Source: Algibacter sp. L3A6 (GTDB lineage: Bacteria > Bacteroidota > Bacteroidia > Flavobacteriales > Flavobacteriaceae). Taken from it: a stretch of DNA of 64,000 nucleotides. Below the pieces are notes generated by a model. That model did not search any database and had not been told where the DNA came from. It saw nothing but the letters and a program-made list of their open reading frames with translations. Shown here one piece after another: positions 41,673 through 50,099 of the stretch. The position numbers and the translations under genes are program-made. Positions within the stretch are counted from its first letter, which is position 1, and each line of letters opens with the position of its first letter. The stretch spans positions 2,269,501 through 2,333,500 of the forward strand of contig NZ_CP047030.1 in assembly GCF_009796825.1 (NCBI RefSeq), written 5' to 3'.

Positions 41673-42401
41673 ATGGGACAAAAAACAAATCCAATCGGAA
41701 ATCGCTTAGGTATTATCAGAGGATGGGAATCTAACTGGTACGGAGGTAATGATTATGGAGATAAGCTTGCCGAAGACGATAAAATTAGAAAATACGTTCA
41801 CGCGCGTTTATCTAAAGCTAGTGTTAGTAGAGTAATTATCGAAAGAACTCTTAAGCTTGTAACCGTTACTATCACAACGGCTCGCCCAGGTATCATCATT
41901 GGTAAAGGCGGTCAAGAGGTAGACAAGTTAAAAGAAGAACTTAAGAAAATTACTGAAAAAGAAGTTCAGATCAATATTTTTGAGATCAAAAGACCTGAAC
42001 TTGATGCATTTTTAGTAGGATCAAGTATCGCTCGTCAAATTGAAAATAGAATTTCATACAGACGTGCAATTAAGATGGCTATTGCTGCTACTATGCGTAT
42101 GAATGCTGAAGGGATTAAAATCCAGATTAGTGGTCGTTTAAACGGGGCAGAGATGGCACGTTCAGAACACTACAAAGAAGGACGTATTCCTTTATCAACC
42201 TTTAGAGCCGATATTGATTATGCTTTAGTTGAGGCACACACTACTTATGGTAGATTGGGTGTAAAAGTATGGATCATGAAAGGTGAAGTATATGGTAAAA
42301 GAGAACTTTCTCCGCTTGTTGGATTATCTAAGAAGCAAGGAAAAGGTGGAGCCGGAGGACGTGGCGGAAACAGAGACAACAAACCTCGTCGTAGAAAGTA
42401 A
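41673..42401 (+). CDS. rpsC: 30S ribosomal protein S3
   Basis: 242 residues. S3 lies at the mRNA entry and contributes helicase activity. The N-terminal GQKTNPIGNRLGI, the KH-domain loop GIIIGKGGQEV and the C-terminal GRIPLSTFRADIDYAL are conserved. The C-terminal tail is Gly/Lys/Arg-rich (GKGGAGGRGGNRDNK). Ten bp after rplV. Confidence 0.98.
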   Translation: MGQKTNPIGNRLGIIRGWESNWYGGNDYGDKLAEDDKIRKYVHARLSKASVSRVIIERTLKLVTVTITTARPGIIIGKGGQEVDKLKEELKKITEKEVQINIFEIKRPELDAFLVGSSIARQIENRISYRRAIKMAIAATMRMNAEGIKIQISGRLNGAEMARSEHYKEGRIPLSTFRADIDYALVEAHTTYGRLGVKVWIMKGEVYGKRELSPLVGLSKKQGKGGAGGRGGNRDNKPRRRK

Positions 42402-42421
42402 TTTTTTATAAATAAAGAAAA

Positions 42422-42841
42422 ATGTTACAGCCTAAAAGAACAAAATTTCGTAAGCAACAAAAGGGACGTATGAAAGGTAATGCCGGAAGAGGGCACCAAC
42501 TTTCAAGTGGAACTTTTGGAATAAAATCGTTAGACTCGAATTTTTTAACATCACGTCAAATTGAAGCAGCACGTATCGCAGCTACACGTTACATGAAAAG
42601 AGAAGGGCAACTTTGGATAAAGATATTTCCAGACAAGCCTATTACAAAGAAACCTCTTGAAGTACGTATGGGTAAAGGTAAAGGTGCCGTTGAATATTGG
42701 GTAGCTGTTGTTAAGCCAGGAAGAGTATTATTTGAAATAGGTGGAGTGCCTTTAGACGTTGCAAAAGAAGCATTACGTTTAGCAGCACAGAAACTACCTG
42801 TAAAAACTAAGTTTTTAATCGCTAGAGATTACGAAGCATAA
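42422..42841 (+). CDS. rplP: 50S ribosomal protein L16
   Basis: 139 residues. L16 organises the A-site region of 23S rRNA. Motifs LQPKRTKFRKQQKGR, QIEAARIAATRYMKREG, RMGKGKGAVEYWVA and the ending KLPVKTKFL are typical. Twenty bp after rpsC and 13 bp before rpmC, standard order. Confidence 0.98.
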   Translation: MLQPKRTKFRKQQKGRMKGNAGRGHQLSSGTFGIKSLDSNFLTSRQIEAARIAATRYMKREGQLWIKIFPDKPITKKPLEVRMGKGKGAVEYWVAVVKPGRVLFEIGGVPLDVAKEALRLAAQKLPVKTKFLIARDYEA

Positions 42842-42854
42842 TTTATTTGATATT

Positions 42855-43046
42855 ATGAAACAATCAGAAATTAAAGAATTATCTGTAGCTGAGTTACAAG
42901 AGAAACTTGGTGAAACAAAAAAGAGTTATTCAGACCTAAAATTGGCTCATGCAATATCTCCTTTAGAAAATCCAATTCAATTACGTTCTATAAGAAGAGC
43001 TGTAGCTAGAATTGCGACCGAATTAACTAAAAGAGAATTACAATAA
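42855..43046 (+). CDS. rpmC: 50S ribosomal protein L29
   Basis: 63 residues, two helices. L29 is at the tunnel exit next to L23. KQSEIKELSVAELQEKL starts the first helix and the conserved ENPIQLRSIRRAVARI is in the second. Between rplP and rpsQ as in most bacteria. Confidence 0.96.
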   Translation: MKQSEIKELSVAELQEKLGETKKSYSDLKLAHAISPLENPIQLRSIRRAVARIATELTKRELQ

Positions 43047-43058
43047 TTCTGCTGAAAG

Positions 43059-43316
43059 ATGGAAACAAGAAATTTAAGAAAAGAACGTATAGGAGTTGTT
43101 ACTAGTAACAAAATGCAAAAATCAATAGTTGTTGCAGAAGTTAAAAAAGTAAAACATCCTATGTATGGAAAATTCGTATTAAAAACGAAAAAGTACGTAG
43201 CACACGACGAAACAAACGACTGTAATATTGGTGATAAAGTAAAGATCATGGAAACAAGACCTTTATCTAAATCTAAATGTTGGAGATTAGTAGAAATCCT
43301 AGAAAGAGCTAAATAA
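43059..43316 (+). CDS. rpsQ: 30S ribosomal protein S17
   Basis: 85 residues, OB-fold protein that binds helix 11 of 16S rRNA early in assembly. Motifs RKERIGVVTSNKMQKSIVV, KHPMYGKFV and GDKVKIMETRPLSKSKCWR are complete. Twelve bp after rpmC, 2 bp before rplN. Confidence 0.97.
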   Translation: METRNLRKERIGVVTSNKMQKSIVVAEVKKVKHPMYGKFVLKTKKYVAHDETNDCNIGDKVKIMETRPLSKSKCWRLVEILERAK

Positions 43317-43318
43317 TT

Positions 43319-43687
43319 ATGTTACAACAAGAATCAAGATTAAAAGTAGCAGATAACACCGGAGCAAAAGAAGTTTTAGTTATCCGTGTTTTAGGAGGAA
43401 CTAAAAGGAGATATGCTTCTGTAGGAGATAAAATAGTTGTTTCTGTTAAAGATGCAACTCCTAATGGAAACATTAAGAAAAAAGCAGTTTCTACGGCAGT
43501 TGTTGTGCGTACAAAGAAGGAAGTAAGAAGACCAGACGGATCTTATATAAGATTTGATGATAACGCTTGTGTTTTATTAAACCCAACGGGTGAGATGAGA
43601 GGAACACGTGTTTTTGGTCCTGTTGCTAGAGAGCTTCGTGATAAATCATTCATGAAGATTGTATCATTAGCACCAGAGGTGCTTTAA
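43319..43687 (+). CDS. rplN: 50S ribosomal protein L14
   Basis: 122 residues. L14 forms part of the intersubunit bridge and the binding site for silencing factor RsfS. The N-terminal MLQQESRLKVADNTGAKEV and the central RPDGSYIRFDDNACVLLN are highly conserved. Opens the spc part of the cluster, directly after rpsQ. Confidence 0.98.
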   Translation: MLQQESRLKVADNTGAKEVLVIRVLGGTKRRYASVGDKIVVSVKDATPNGNIKKKAVSTAVVVRTKKEVRRPDGSYIRFDDNACVLLNPTGEMRGTRVFGPVARELRDKSFMKIVSLAPEVL

Positions 43688-43703
43688 TACAGAAAATATT
43701 AAG

Positions 43704-44015
43704 ATGGGAAAGCTTAAAATAAAAACTGGAGATACTGTAAGAGTAAATGCTGGAGATCACAAAGGATCTGAAGGTGTTATTCAAAAAGTATTAATAGAAA
43801 AGAACAAAGCGATTGTTGAGGGTGTAAACATGGTTAAGAAACATACTAAACCAAGTGCACAAAATCCTCAAGGAGGAATCGTAGAAAAAGAAGCAGCTAT
43901 TCATATTTCTAACTTATCTTTGCTAACTTCGAAAGGAGAAGCAACGAGAGTTGGTTACAGAGTAGAAGGCGATAAAAAAGTAAGATTTTCATTAAAATCT
44001 AATGAAGTAATATAG
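43704..44015 (+). CDS. rplX: 50S ribosomal protein L24
   Basis: 103 residues. An assembly-initiating protein with a KOW motif at KIKTGDTVRVNAGDHKGSEG, followed by VEGVNMVKKHTKPS. Ends 2 bp before rplE, 16 bp after rplN. Confidence 0.97.
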   Translation: MGKLKIKTGDTVRVNAGDHKGSEGVIQKVLIEKNKAIVEGVNMVKKHTKPSAQNPQGGIVEKEAAIHISNLSLLTSKGEATRVGYRVEGDKKVRFSLKSNEVI

Positions 44016-44017
44016 TT

Positions 44018-44569
44018 ATGGCATATTCACCAAGACTTAAAGAAGAGTATAAAAGCAAAGTAATTGCAGCTCTTACAGACGAATTTGGATATAAAAATGT
44101 AATGCAAGTTCCTAAACTGACTAAGATAGTAATATCTAAAGGTGTAGGTGCTGCTGTTGCAGATAAGAAACTAATCGACTACGCAGTAGAAGAGTTAGGT
44201 ACTATATCCGGACAAAAAGCTATTTCGACATTATCTAAAAAAGATGTTGCAACGTTCAAATTACGTAAAGGTATGCCAATTGGGGCAAAAGTTACTTTAC
44301 GTGGAGAGCGTATGTACGAGTTTTTAGATCGTTTAGTTACTTCTGCACTTCCACGTGTTAGAGATTTCAACGGAATTAAAGCTACAGGATTTGATGGACG
44401 TGGTAATTACAATTTAGGAATTACTGAACAAATTATTTTTCCAGAGATAAATATTGATAAAGTTAATAAAATCTCGGGAATGGATATTACATTTGTAACG
44501 ACTGCCGAAACTGATAAAGAAGCAAAATCATTATTAACCGAATTAGGATTACCTTTTCAAAAGAACTAA
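44018..44569 (+). CDS. rplE: 50S ribosomal protein L5
   Basis: 183 residues. L5 binds 5S rRNA and contacts P-site tRNA. Motifs KVIAALTDEFGYKNVMQVP, ISKGVG, LRKGMPIGAKVTLRG and NYNLGITEQIIFPEI are intact. In E. coli the start of this cistron is the S8 translational target; I cannot confirm an equivalent here. Confidence 0.98.
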   Translation: MAYSPRLKEEYKSKVIAALTDEFGYKNVMQVPKLTKIVISKGVGAAVADKKLIDYAVEELGTISGQKAISTLSKKDVATFKLRKGMPIGAKVTLRGERMYEFLDRLVTSALPRVRDFNGIKATGFDGRGNYNLGITEQIIFPEINIDKVNKISGMDITFVTTAETDKEAKSLLTELGLPFQKN

Positions 44570-44572
44570 GAT

Positions 44573-44842
44573 ATGGCTAAAGAATCAATGAAAGCCCGTG
44601 AGGTAAAAAGATCAAAGACAGTAGCAAAGTATGCTGAGAAACGTAAGGCTTTAAAAGAAGCTGGAGATTACCAAGCATTACAAAAGTTACCTAAAAATGC
44701 ATCTCCTATTCGTCAACATAATAGATGTAAATTAACAGGTAGACCAAAAGGATACATGAGAACTTTTGGTTTATCACGTGTAACATTTAGAGAGATGGCC
44801 AATCAAGGTCTTATCCCAGGTGTAAGAAAAGCTAGTTGGTAA
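44573..44842 (+). CDS. rpsN: 30S ribosomal protein S14 (zinc-free type)
   Basis: 89 residues. The longer zinc-independent form, with a single Cys and no CxxC pairs. RQHNRCKLTGRPKGYMRTFGLSRVTF contains the conserved core (here split for length: NRCKLTGRPKGY and FGLSRVTFREMA). S14 joins the 30S head late with S3 and S10. A 70-bp gap with a possible hairpin follows before rpsH. Confidence 0.97.
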   Translation: MAKESMKAREVKRSKTVAKYAEKRKALKEAGDYQALQKLPKNASPIRQHNRCKLTGRPKGYMRTFGLSRVTFREMANQGLIPGVRKASW

Positions 44843-44912
44843 TATTATTTAAATAATCGGATTTAAGGTTCAACACCAACGTTGAAAACCAAAATCACAA
44901 AATCAATTCATT

Positions 44913-45311
44913 ATGTACTCAGATCCAATTGCGGATTATTTGACAAGAATTAGAAACGCGGTACGTGCTAACCACAGAGTGGTAGAGATTCCAGCATCTA
45001 ATTTAAAAAAAGACATCACTAAAATATTATTCGAACAAGGATATATTTTAAGTTACAAGTTTGATGACTCTTCAGTACAAGGTTCTATTAAAATAGCACT
45101 TAAGTACAACAAAGAGACAAAAGAGCCAGTAATCAAAAAACTTCAACGTATTAGTACTCCTGGTTTACGTAAGTATGCTAGTTCTAATGATATGCCTAGA
45201 ATCTTAAATGGACTTGGTGTTGCTATTGTTTCTACTTCTCACGGAGTAATGACAGGTAAACAAGCCAAAAGAGATAATGTAGGTGGCGAAGTATTATGTT
45301 ACGTTCACTAA
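44913..45311 (+). CDS. rpsH: 30S ribosomal protein S8
   Basis: 132 residues. S8 binds the central domain of 16S rRNA. Motifs DPIADYLTRIRNAVRANH, RISTPGLRKYAS and the C-terminal GIAIVSTSHGVMTG-like stretch (here GVAIVSTSHGVMTGKQA) are present. In other bacteria S8 represses the spc operon. The 70-bp upstream gap, large for this operon, carries GGTTCAAC/GTTGAAAACC, which could form a hairpin. Confidence 0.97.
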   Translation: MYSDPIADYLTRIRNAVRANHRVVEIPASNLKKDITKILFEQGYILSYKFDDSSVQGSIKIALKYNKETKEPVIKKLQRISTPGLRKYASSNDMPRILNGLGVAIVSTSHGVMTGKQAKRDNVGGEVLCYVH

Positions 45312-45329
45312 TTTTTAAACCAGAAAGAA

Positions 45330-45872
45330 ATGTCAAGAATAGGAAATAATCCAGTAGCCATTCCAGAAGGTGTAACAGTTGACGTTAAAGATAACGTAGT
45401 AACTGTAAAAGGGAAATTAGGTGAATTAACACAAAATTACGATTCTGTCGAAATTAAGGTAGAAGATGGTAATGTGATGGTAGCACGTTCTTCAGATTCT
45501 AAAGATCAAAAAGCCAAACATGGTTTATATAGATCTTTAATGAATAACATGGTAGAAGGTGTATCTAAAGGTTGGACTAAAGAATTAGAATTAGTTGGTG
45601 TAGGTTACAGAGCATCAAACCAAGGACAAAAATTAGACTTAGCTTTAGGATTTTCTCATAATATTGTTTTAAACATTGCTGAAGAAGTAAAAGTTGAAAC
45701 AGTTTCAGAAAAAGGGAAAAACCCAATTATAAAATTAACATCATTCGATAAACAATTAGTTGGTCAAGTAGCTGCTAAGATACGCGGATTCAGACCACCA
45801 GAGCCTTATAAAGGAAAAGGTGTGAAGTTTGTTGGTGAAGTATTAAGAAGAAAAGCTGGTAAATCAGCATAA
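45330..45872 (+). CDS. rplF: 50S ribosomal protein L6
   Basis: 180 residues. L6 supports the factor-binding site near the sarcin-ricin loop. Two similar domains are visible; the second has the signature KIRGFRPPEPYKGKGVKF. N-terminal SRIGNNPVAIPEGV is typical. Between rpsH (18 bp) and rplR (10 bp). Confidence 0.98.
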   Translation: MSRIGNNPVAIPEGVTVDVKDNVVTVKGKLGELTQNYDSVEIKVEDGNVMVARSSDSKDQKAKHGLYRSLMNNMVEGVSKGWTKELELVGVGYRASNQGQKLDLALGFSHNIVLNIAEEVKVETVSEKGKNPIIKLTSFDKQLVGQVAAKIRGFRPPEPYKGKGVKFVGEVLRRKAGKSA

Positions 45873-45882
45873 TAATTTAGTT

Positions 45883-46239
45883 ATGGCATTGACAAAGAAC
45901 GAAAGACGACTAAGAATAAAAAACAGAATTCGCAAGGTAGTTTCTGGAACAGAAGCTAGACCTAGATTAGCTGTTTATAGAAGTAATAAAGAAATTTATG
46001 CTCAGGTAGTTGATGATGTAAACGGTAAAACGTTAGCATCTTCTTCATCTAGAGATAAAGACATAAGTGCTGCAAAAGGTAATAAATCTGAAATCGCTGA
46101 ACTAGTTGGTAAGGCATTAGGAGAAAAAGCTTTAAAAGCGGGTGTTGAAACTATTGCTTTTGATAGAGGTGGATATTTATACCACGGAAGAATTAAATCA
46201 TTAGCTGATGGCGCTAGAGCCGCAGGACTTAAATTTTAA
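45883..46239 (+). CDS. rplR: 50S ribosomal protein L18
   Basis: 118 residues. L18 carries 5S rRNA with L5. RRLRIKNRIRKVVSGT opens the protein, RPRLAVYRSNKEIYAQVVDD follows, and the end is AFDRGGYLYHGRIKSLADGA. Six bp before rpsE. Confidence 0.97.
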   Translation: MALTKNERRLRIKNRIRKVVSGTEARPRLAVYRSNKEIYAQVVDDVNGKTLASSSSRDKDISAAKGNKSEIAELVGKALGEKALKAGVETIAFDRGGYLYHGRIKSLADGARAAGLKF

Positions 46240-46245
46240 GAAATT

Positions 46246-46770
46246 ATGTTCAAAAAATATAAAAGCGCAGAATTAGTAAAACCAGGTGGATTAGATCTTA
46301 AGGATCGTTTAGTTGGTGTGCAAAGGGTTACTAAAGTAACTAAAGGTGGTAGAGCATTTGGTTTCTCAGCAATCGTTGTGGTTGGTGATGAAGCTGGTGT
46401 TGTAGGACAAGGTTTAGGTAAATCTAAAGATGTTGCTAGTGCAATTGCAAAAGCTGTCGAAGATGCTAAGAAAAACCTAGTTAGAATTCCTATCATTAAA
46501 GGAACTTTACCCCACGAACAAAAAGGTAAATTTGGTGGAGCAAGAGTAAATATTATTCCTGCTGCTCCTGGTACAGGTGTAATTGCTGGTGGTGCTGTAC
46601 GTACAGTATTAGAGGCCGTTGGTATTCACGATGTATTATCTAAATCTCAAGGATCTTCAAACCCTCATAACGTAGTAAAAGCAACTTTTGATGCTTTATT
46701 ACAATTAAGAGATGCGAATGCCATTGCAAGAGATAGAGGTATTTCACTTCAACAAGTTTTTAACGCTTAA
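46246..46770 (+). CDS. rpsE: 30S ribosomal protein S5
   Basis: 174 residues. S5 sits with S4 at the mRNA entrance and affects accuracy. The double-stranded-RNA-like N-domain has RVTKVTKGGRAFGFSAIVVV and GQGLGKSKDVASAIAKA. The C-domain has GTGVIAGGAVRTVLEAVGI and GSSNPHNVVKAT. Standard position. Confidence 0.98.
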   Translation: MFKKYKSAELVKPGGLDLKDRLVGVQRVTKVTKGGRAFGFSAIVVVGDEAGVVGQGLGKSKDVASAIAKAVEDAKKNLVRIPIIKGTLPHEQKGKFGGARVNIIPAAPGTGVIAGGAVRTVLEAVGIHDVLSKSQGSSNPHNVVKATFDALLQLRDANAIARDRGISLQQVFNA

Positions 46771-46781
46771 TAACGACAGAG

Positions 46782-46964
46782 ATGGCAAAAATTAAAGTAA
46801 CAAAGGTTAAAAGCGCAATCAATCGTACGCTAAGACAAAAAAGAACTTTAGAAGCTCTTGGTCTTAAAAAGATTGGTCAGGTAAAAGAGCATGAGGCTAC
46901 ACCAAATATTCTTGGTATGGTTGCTAAAGTTTCACATTTAGTTTCTGTTGAAGAAACAAAATAA
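46782..46964 (+). CDS. rpmD: 50S ribosomal protein L30
   Basis: 60 residues, one compact domain. KVTKVKSAINRTLRQKRTLE, LGLKKIGQ and the closing GMVAKVSHLVSVEE match the family. L30 is absent from some bacteria but kept here between rpsE and rplO. Confidence 0.95.
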   Translation: MAKIKVTKVKSAINRTLRQKRTLEALGLKKIGQVKEHEATPNILGMVAKVSHLVSVEETK

Positions 46965-46975
46965 TATAACTGAAA

Positions 46976-47428
46976 ATGGATTTAAGTAATTTAAAACCTG
47001 CAGAAGGTTCAGTAAAAAATCAAGGAAAAAGAATAGGTCGTGGACAAGGTTCTGGTAAAGGTGGGACTGCTACACGTGGTCACAAAGGTGCTAAGTCTCG
47101 TTCTGGATATTCTAAGAAATTAGGTTTTGAAGGTGGTCAAATGCCTCTTCAAAGACGTGTTCCTAAGTTTGGTTTTACAAATATTAACCGTATTGAACAC
47201 CAAGGCATCAATTTAGATACTTTGCAACAATTGGTTGATGACAAGAAAATTGAAGGTACAGTTGATTTTGAAACATTATTCACAAACCGTTTAGTAGATA
47301 AGAACGATTTAGTTAAGATCTTAGGACGTGGAGAATTAAAAGCAAAATTAAAAGTAACTGCTCATAAGTTTACTGCTTCAGCAAAAGCTGCTATTGAAGC
47401 TGCTGGAGGAGAAGCTGTAACTTTATAA
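46976..47428 (+). CDS. rplO: 50S ribosomal protein L15
   Basis: 150 residues. A late-assembly protein reaching deep into 23S rRNA by its long Gly/Lys-rich N-terminal arm (KRIGRGQGSGKGGTATRGHK, GAKSRSGYSKKLGFEGGQMP). The globular end has LVKILGRGELKAKLKVTAHK. Fourteen bp before secY. Confidence 0.97.
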   Translation: MDLSNLKPAEGSVKNQGKRIGRGQGSGKGGTATRGHKGAKSRSGYSKKLGFEGGQMPLQRRVPKFGFTNINRIEHQGINLDTLQQLVDDKKIEGTVDFETLFTNRLVDKNDLVKILGRGELKAKLKVTAHKFTASAKAAIEAAGGEAVTL

Positions 47429-47442
47429 GACTTATTTTAAGT

Positions 47443-48789
47443 ATGAAATTTATAGAATCGTTAAAGAATGTTTGGAAAATAGAGGAACTAAGAAACAGAA
47501 TTCTTATTACATTAAGTCTGTTATTAGTTTATCGTTTTGGAGCTCAAATAGTTTTACCTGGAATCGATGCTACGCTATTAGGTAGTTTAGCTGATAAGAC
47601 AGATAGTGGAATATTAGGGATTCTTAATGCCTTTACTGGTGGTGCTTTTGCTAATGCTTCGGTATTTGCTTTAGGTATCATGCCTTACATTTCGGCTTCT
47701 ATTGTTGTTCAGTTGATGGGGATTGCAATTCCTTATTTGCAAAAGCTTCAAAAAGAAGGCGCAAGTGGTCAAAAGAAAATCACTCAAATTACGCGTTGGT
47801 TAACAATAGCGATTTGTTTGTTACAAGCACCTGGATATTTAGCTAGTTTACCAGCTTTAGGTATTCCTGAAAGCGCATTCTTATTAGGGCAAGGTCCATT
47901 ATTTTATTTTTCATCTGTATCAATTCTAGTTACTGGTTGTATATTCGCTATGTGGTTAGGAGAGAAAATTACAGATAAAGGTATTGGTAATGGTATATCT
48001 CTTTTAATAATGGTTGGTATTATCGCAAGATTACCACAAGTTTTTTTACAAAATGCAGCTACTAGATTAGAAGGGAATAACGTAATGCTTATTCTTTTTG
48101 AATTAGTAATCTGGTTTGTAATAATCCTTGGTTCTATTATGTTGGTTATGGGAGTTAGAAAAATTGCCGTACAATATGCTAGAAGAACAGCAACAGGAGG
48201 TTATGAAAAAGCTGCTATGGCTGGATCAAGACAATACATTCCGTTAAAGCTTAATGCATCTGGTGTAATGCCAATTATATTTGCACAGGCGATAATGTTT
48301 GTTCCTAGTTTAATAGGTGGTTCTTCATTCTTAAAAGAAACTGCAACCGGAATATGGATGCAAACTAATTATTCTGATATATTCGGTTTTTGGTACAATG
48401 TTACATTTGCTTTATTAATAATTGTTTTTACATATTTTTATACTGCAATTACGGTTCCAACAAACAAGATGGCAGACGATTTAAAACGTAGCGGTGGATT
48501 TATTCCAGGTATACGTCCAGGGTCTGAAACATCTGAATACTTAGATAAAATAATGTCTCAAATTACCTTACCGGGTTCTATATTTTTAGCACTTTTAGCT
48601 GTATTTCCAGCCTTTATTGTTAAGCTTATGGGAGTTCAACAAGGTTGGGCTTTATTTTTCGGAGGAACATCATTATTAATTATGGTGGGTGTTGCGATTG
48701 ATACTATGCAACAAATAAATTCTTATTTGTTAAATAGACATTATGATGGTTTGATGAAGACAGGTAAAAATAGAAAAGCAGTAGCTTAA
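47443..48789 (+). CDS. secY: protein translocase channel SecY
   Basis: 448 residues with ten hydrophobic segments. The first one or two begin at LRNRILITLSLLLVYRFGAQ, the plug region is GGAFANASVFALGIMPYISA, the cytosolic loop has TRWLTIAICLLQ and RKIAVQYARR, and TM10 ends before YLLNRHYDGLM. SecY is the channel through which signal-peptide proteins, such as the many envelope proteins in this window, leave the cytoplasm. It is followed directly by infA; adk and map, common here in other phyla, are absent. Confidence 0.98.
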   Translation: MKFIESLKNVWKIEELRNRILITLSLLLVYRFGAQIVLPGIDATLLGSLADKTDSGILGILNAFTGGAFANASVFALGIMPYISASIVVQLMGIAIPYLQKLQKEGASGQKKITQITRWLTIAICLLQAPGYLASLPALGIPESAFLLGQGPLFYFSSVSILVTGCIFAMWLGEKITDKGIGNGISLLIMVGIIARLPQVFLQNAATRLEGNNVMLILFELVIWFVIILGSIMLVMGVRKIAVQYARRTATGGYEKAAMAGSRQYIPLKLNASGVMPIIFAQAIMFVPSLIGGSSFLKETATGIWMQTNYSDIFGFWYNVTFALLIIVFTYFYTAITVPTNKMADDLKRSGGFIPGIRPGSETSEYLDKIMSQITLPGSIFLALLAVFPAFIVKLMGVQQGWALFFGGTSLLIMVGVAIDTMQQINSYLLNRHYDGLMKTGKNRKAVA

Positions 48790-48797
48790 TATATACT

Positions 48798-49013
48798 ATG
48801 GCAAAACAAGCAGCAATAGAGCAAGACGGAACAATTATTGAAGCATTATCTAATGCGATGTTCCGAGTGGAATTAGAAAACGGTCACATTGTGACAGCAC
48901 ACATCTCTGGTAAAATGCGTATGCATTACATTAAGTTATTACCAGGTGATAAAGTGAAATTAGAAATGAGTCCTTATGATTTAACTAAGGCTCGAATAAC
49001 TTATAGATACTAA
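48798..49013 (+). CDS. infA: translation initiation factor IF-1
   Basis: 71 residues, a single OB fold. AKQAAIEQDGTIIEALSNAM, ENGHIVTAHISGKMRMHYI and GDKVKLEMSPYDLTKARI match IF-1 throughout. IF-1 blocks the A site during initiation. It lies 8 bp after secY and 10 bp before rpmJ. Confidence 0.98.
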   Translation: MAKQAAIEQDGTIIEALSNAMFRVELENGHIVTAHISGKMRMHYIKLLPGDKVKLEMSPYDLTKARITYRY

Positions 49014-49023
49014 TACGAATACG

Positions 49024-49140
49024 ATGAAAGTAAGAGCATCAGTTAAAAAGAGAAGTGCAGATTGCAAAATCGTGCGCAGAAAAGGCAGACTTTACGTGAT
49101 AAACAAAAAGAATCCTAGATTTAAACAAAGACAAGGGTAA
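49024..49140 (+). CDS. rpmJ: 50S ribosomal protein L36 (cysteine-poor type)
   Basis: 38 residues, easily missed because of its size: ATG at 49024, TAA at 49138-49140. The start MKVRASVKKRSADCKIVRR and the end NPRFKQRQG are unmistakable. Of the usual zinc ligands (three Cys and one His) only Cys14 remains; the other positions are Ser11, Asn and Phe, so this is the zinc-free form. It lies between infA and rpsM with gaps of 10 and 2 bp. Confidence 0.96.
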   Translation: MKVRASVKKRSADCKIVRRKGRLYVINKKNPRFKQRQG

Positions 49141-49142
49141 TT

Positions 49143-49517
49143 ATGGCAAGAATTGCAGGTGTAGACATACCGAAAAACAAAAGAGGAGTAATTTCCTTAA
49201 CTTATATCTACGGAGTAGGTAGAAGTAGATCAAAAGAGATTTTAGCTGAAGCTAAAGTTGATGAAAGTATTAAAGTTCAAGATTGGAATGATGACCAAAT
49301 AGCAGCCATTCGTGATGCTGTTGGTACATTTACAATTGAAGGTGAATTACGTTCTGAAACTCAATTAAACATTAAGCGATTAATGGATATTGGATGTTAC
49401 AGAGGTATTCGTCATAGATCTGGTCTTCCATTAAGAGGGCAACGTACTAAGAACAACTCTAGAACCAGAAAAGGTAGAAGAAAAACTGTTGCTAACAAGA
49501 AGAAGGCAACTAAATAA
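49143..49517 (+). CDS. rpsM: 30S ribosomal protein S13
   Basis: 124 residues. S13 forms bridges to the 50S and touches P-site tRNA. ARIAGVDIPKNKRGVISLTY, GVGRSRSKEIL and the RGIRHRSGLPLRGQRTKNNS motif are complete, with a basic tail (GRRKTVANKKKATK). A 99-bp gap follows, with no clear terminator. Confidence 0.98.
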   Translation: MARIAGVDIPKNKRGVISLTYIYGVGRSRSKEILAEAKVDESIKVQDWNDDQIAAIRDAVGTFTIEGELRSETQLNIKRLMDIGCYRGIRHRSGLPLRGQRTKNNSRTRKGRRKTVANKKKATK

Positions 49518-49616
49518 TAATTAGTCTTTAGTATTTAGACGTTGGAAGGAATCTGTTTGAAATTATAATAGTTTAGGATTCTAGCGACTATCACTAAAAC
49601 TAAAAGCTAAAAGAAT

Positions 49617-50000
49617 ATGGCAAAAACAAGCACAAAAAAACGTAAAGTTATTGTTGATGCAGTTGGAGAAGCACACGTTACAGCTTCTTTCAATAACATC
49701 ATTATTTCACTTACCAACAAAAAAGGAGACGTAATTTCATGGTCTTCTGCTGGTAAAATGGGATTTAGAGGGTCTAAAAAAAACACACCATATGCAGCTC
49801 AATTAGCTGCTGAAGATGCTGCAGGAGTAGCAACTGAAGCTGGCTTAAAGAAAGTAAAGGTTTATGTTAAAGGACCAGGGAATGGTAGAGAATCTGCTAT
49901 TCGTTCTATTCATAATGCAGGTATTGAAGTAACAGAAATTATTGATGTTACACCATTACCACATAATGGATGTCGTCCTCCAAAAAGAAGAAGAGTTTAA
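49617..50000 (+). CDS. rpsK: 30S ribosomal protein S11
   Basis: 127 residues. S11 forms the platform of the 30S with S6/S18. AHVTASFNNIIISLTNKKGD, SAGKMGFRGSKKNTPYAAQ and the C-terminal IDVTPLPHNGCRPPKRRRV are family hallmarks. A strong terminator follows, so the cotranscribed unit ends here and rpsD restarts from its own promoter. Confidence 0.98.
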   Translation: MAKTSTKKRKVIVDAVGEAHVTASFNNIIISLTNKKGDVISWSSAGKMGFRGSKKNTPYAAQLAAEDAAGVATEAGLKKVKVYVKGPGNGRESAIRSIHNAGIEVTEIIDVTPLPHNGCRPPKRRRV

Positions 50001-50039
50001 TCACGTTTTAAATAGCGTGCTTTAAATGAAGCAAGTATA

Positions 50040-50082
50040 GAAAAATTAATATCACCTCGTATGTAGGTGGTATTAATTTTTT
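50040..50082 (+). terminator. terminator after rpsK
   Basis: AAAATTAATATCACCT, a 7-nt loop, AGGTGGTATTAATTTTTT. A long, nearly perfect stem with a T-run in the middle of the alpha operon. Confidence 0.92.
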
Positions 50083-50085
50083 GTG

Positions 50086-50093
50086 TAAATTTG
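50086..50093 (+). promoter_or_regulatory. promoter (-7 element) of rpsD-rpoA-rplQ
   Basis: TAAATTTG followed by CA, directly after the rpsK terminator. The -33 position lies inside the terminator hairpin and has no clear TTTG. The leader to rpsD is about 95 nt. Confidence 0.65.
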
Positions 50094-50099
50094 CAAACT

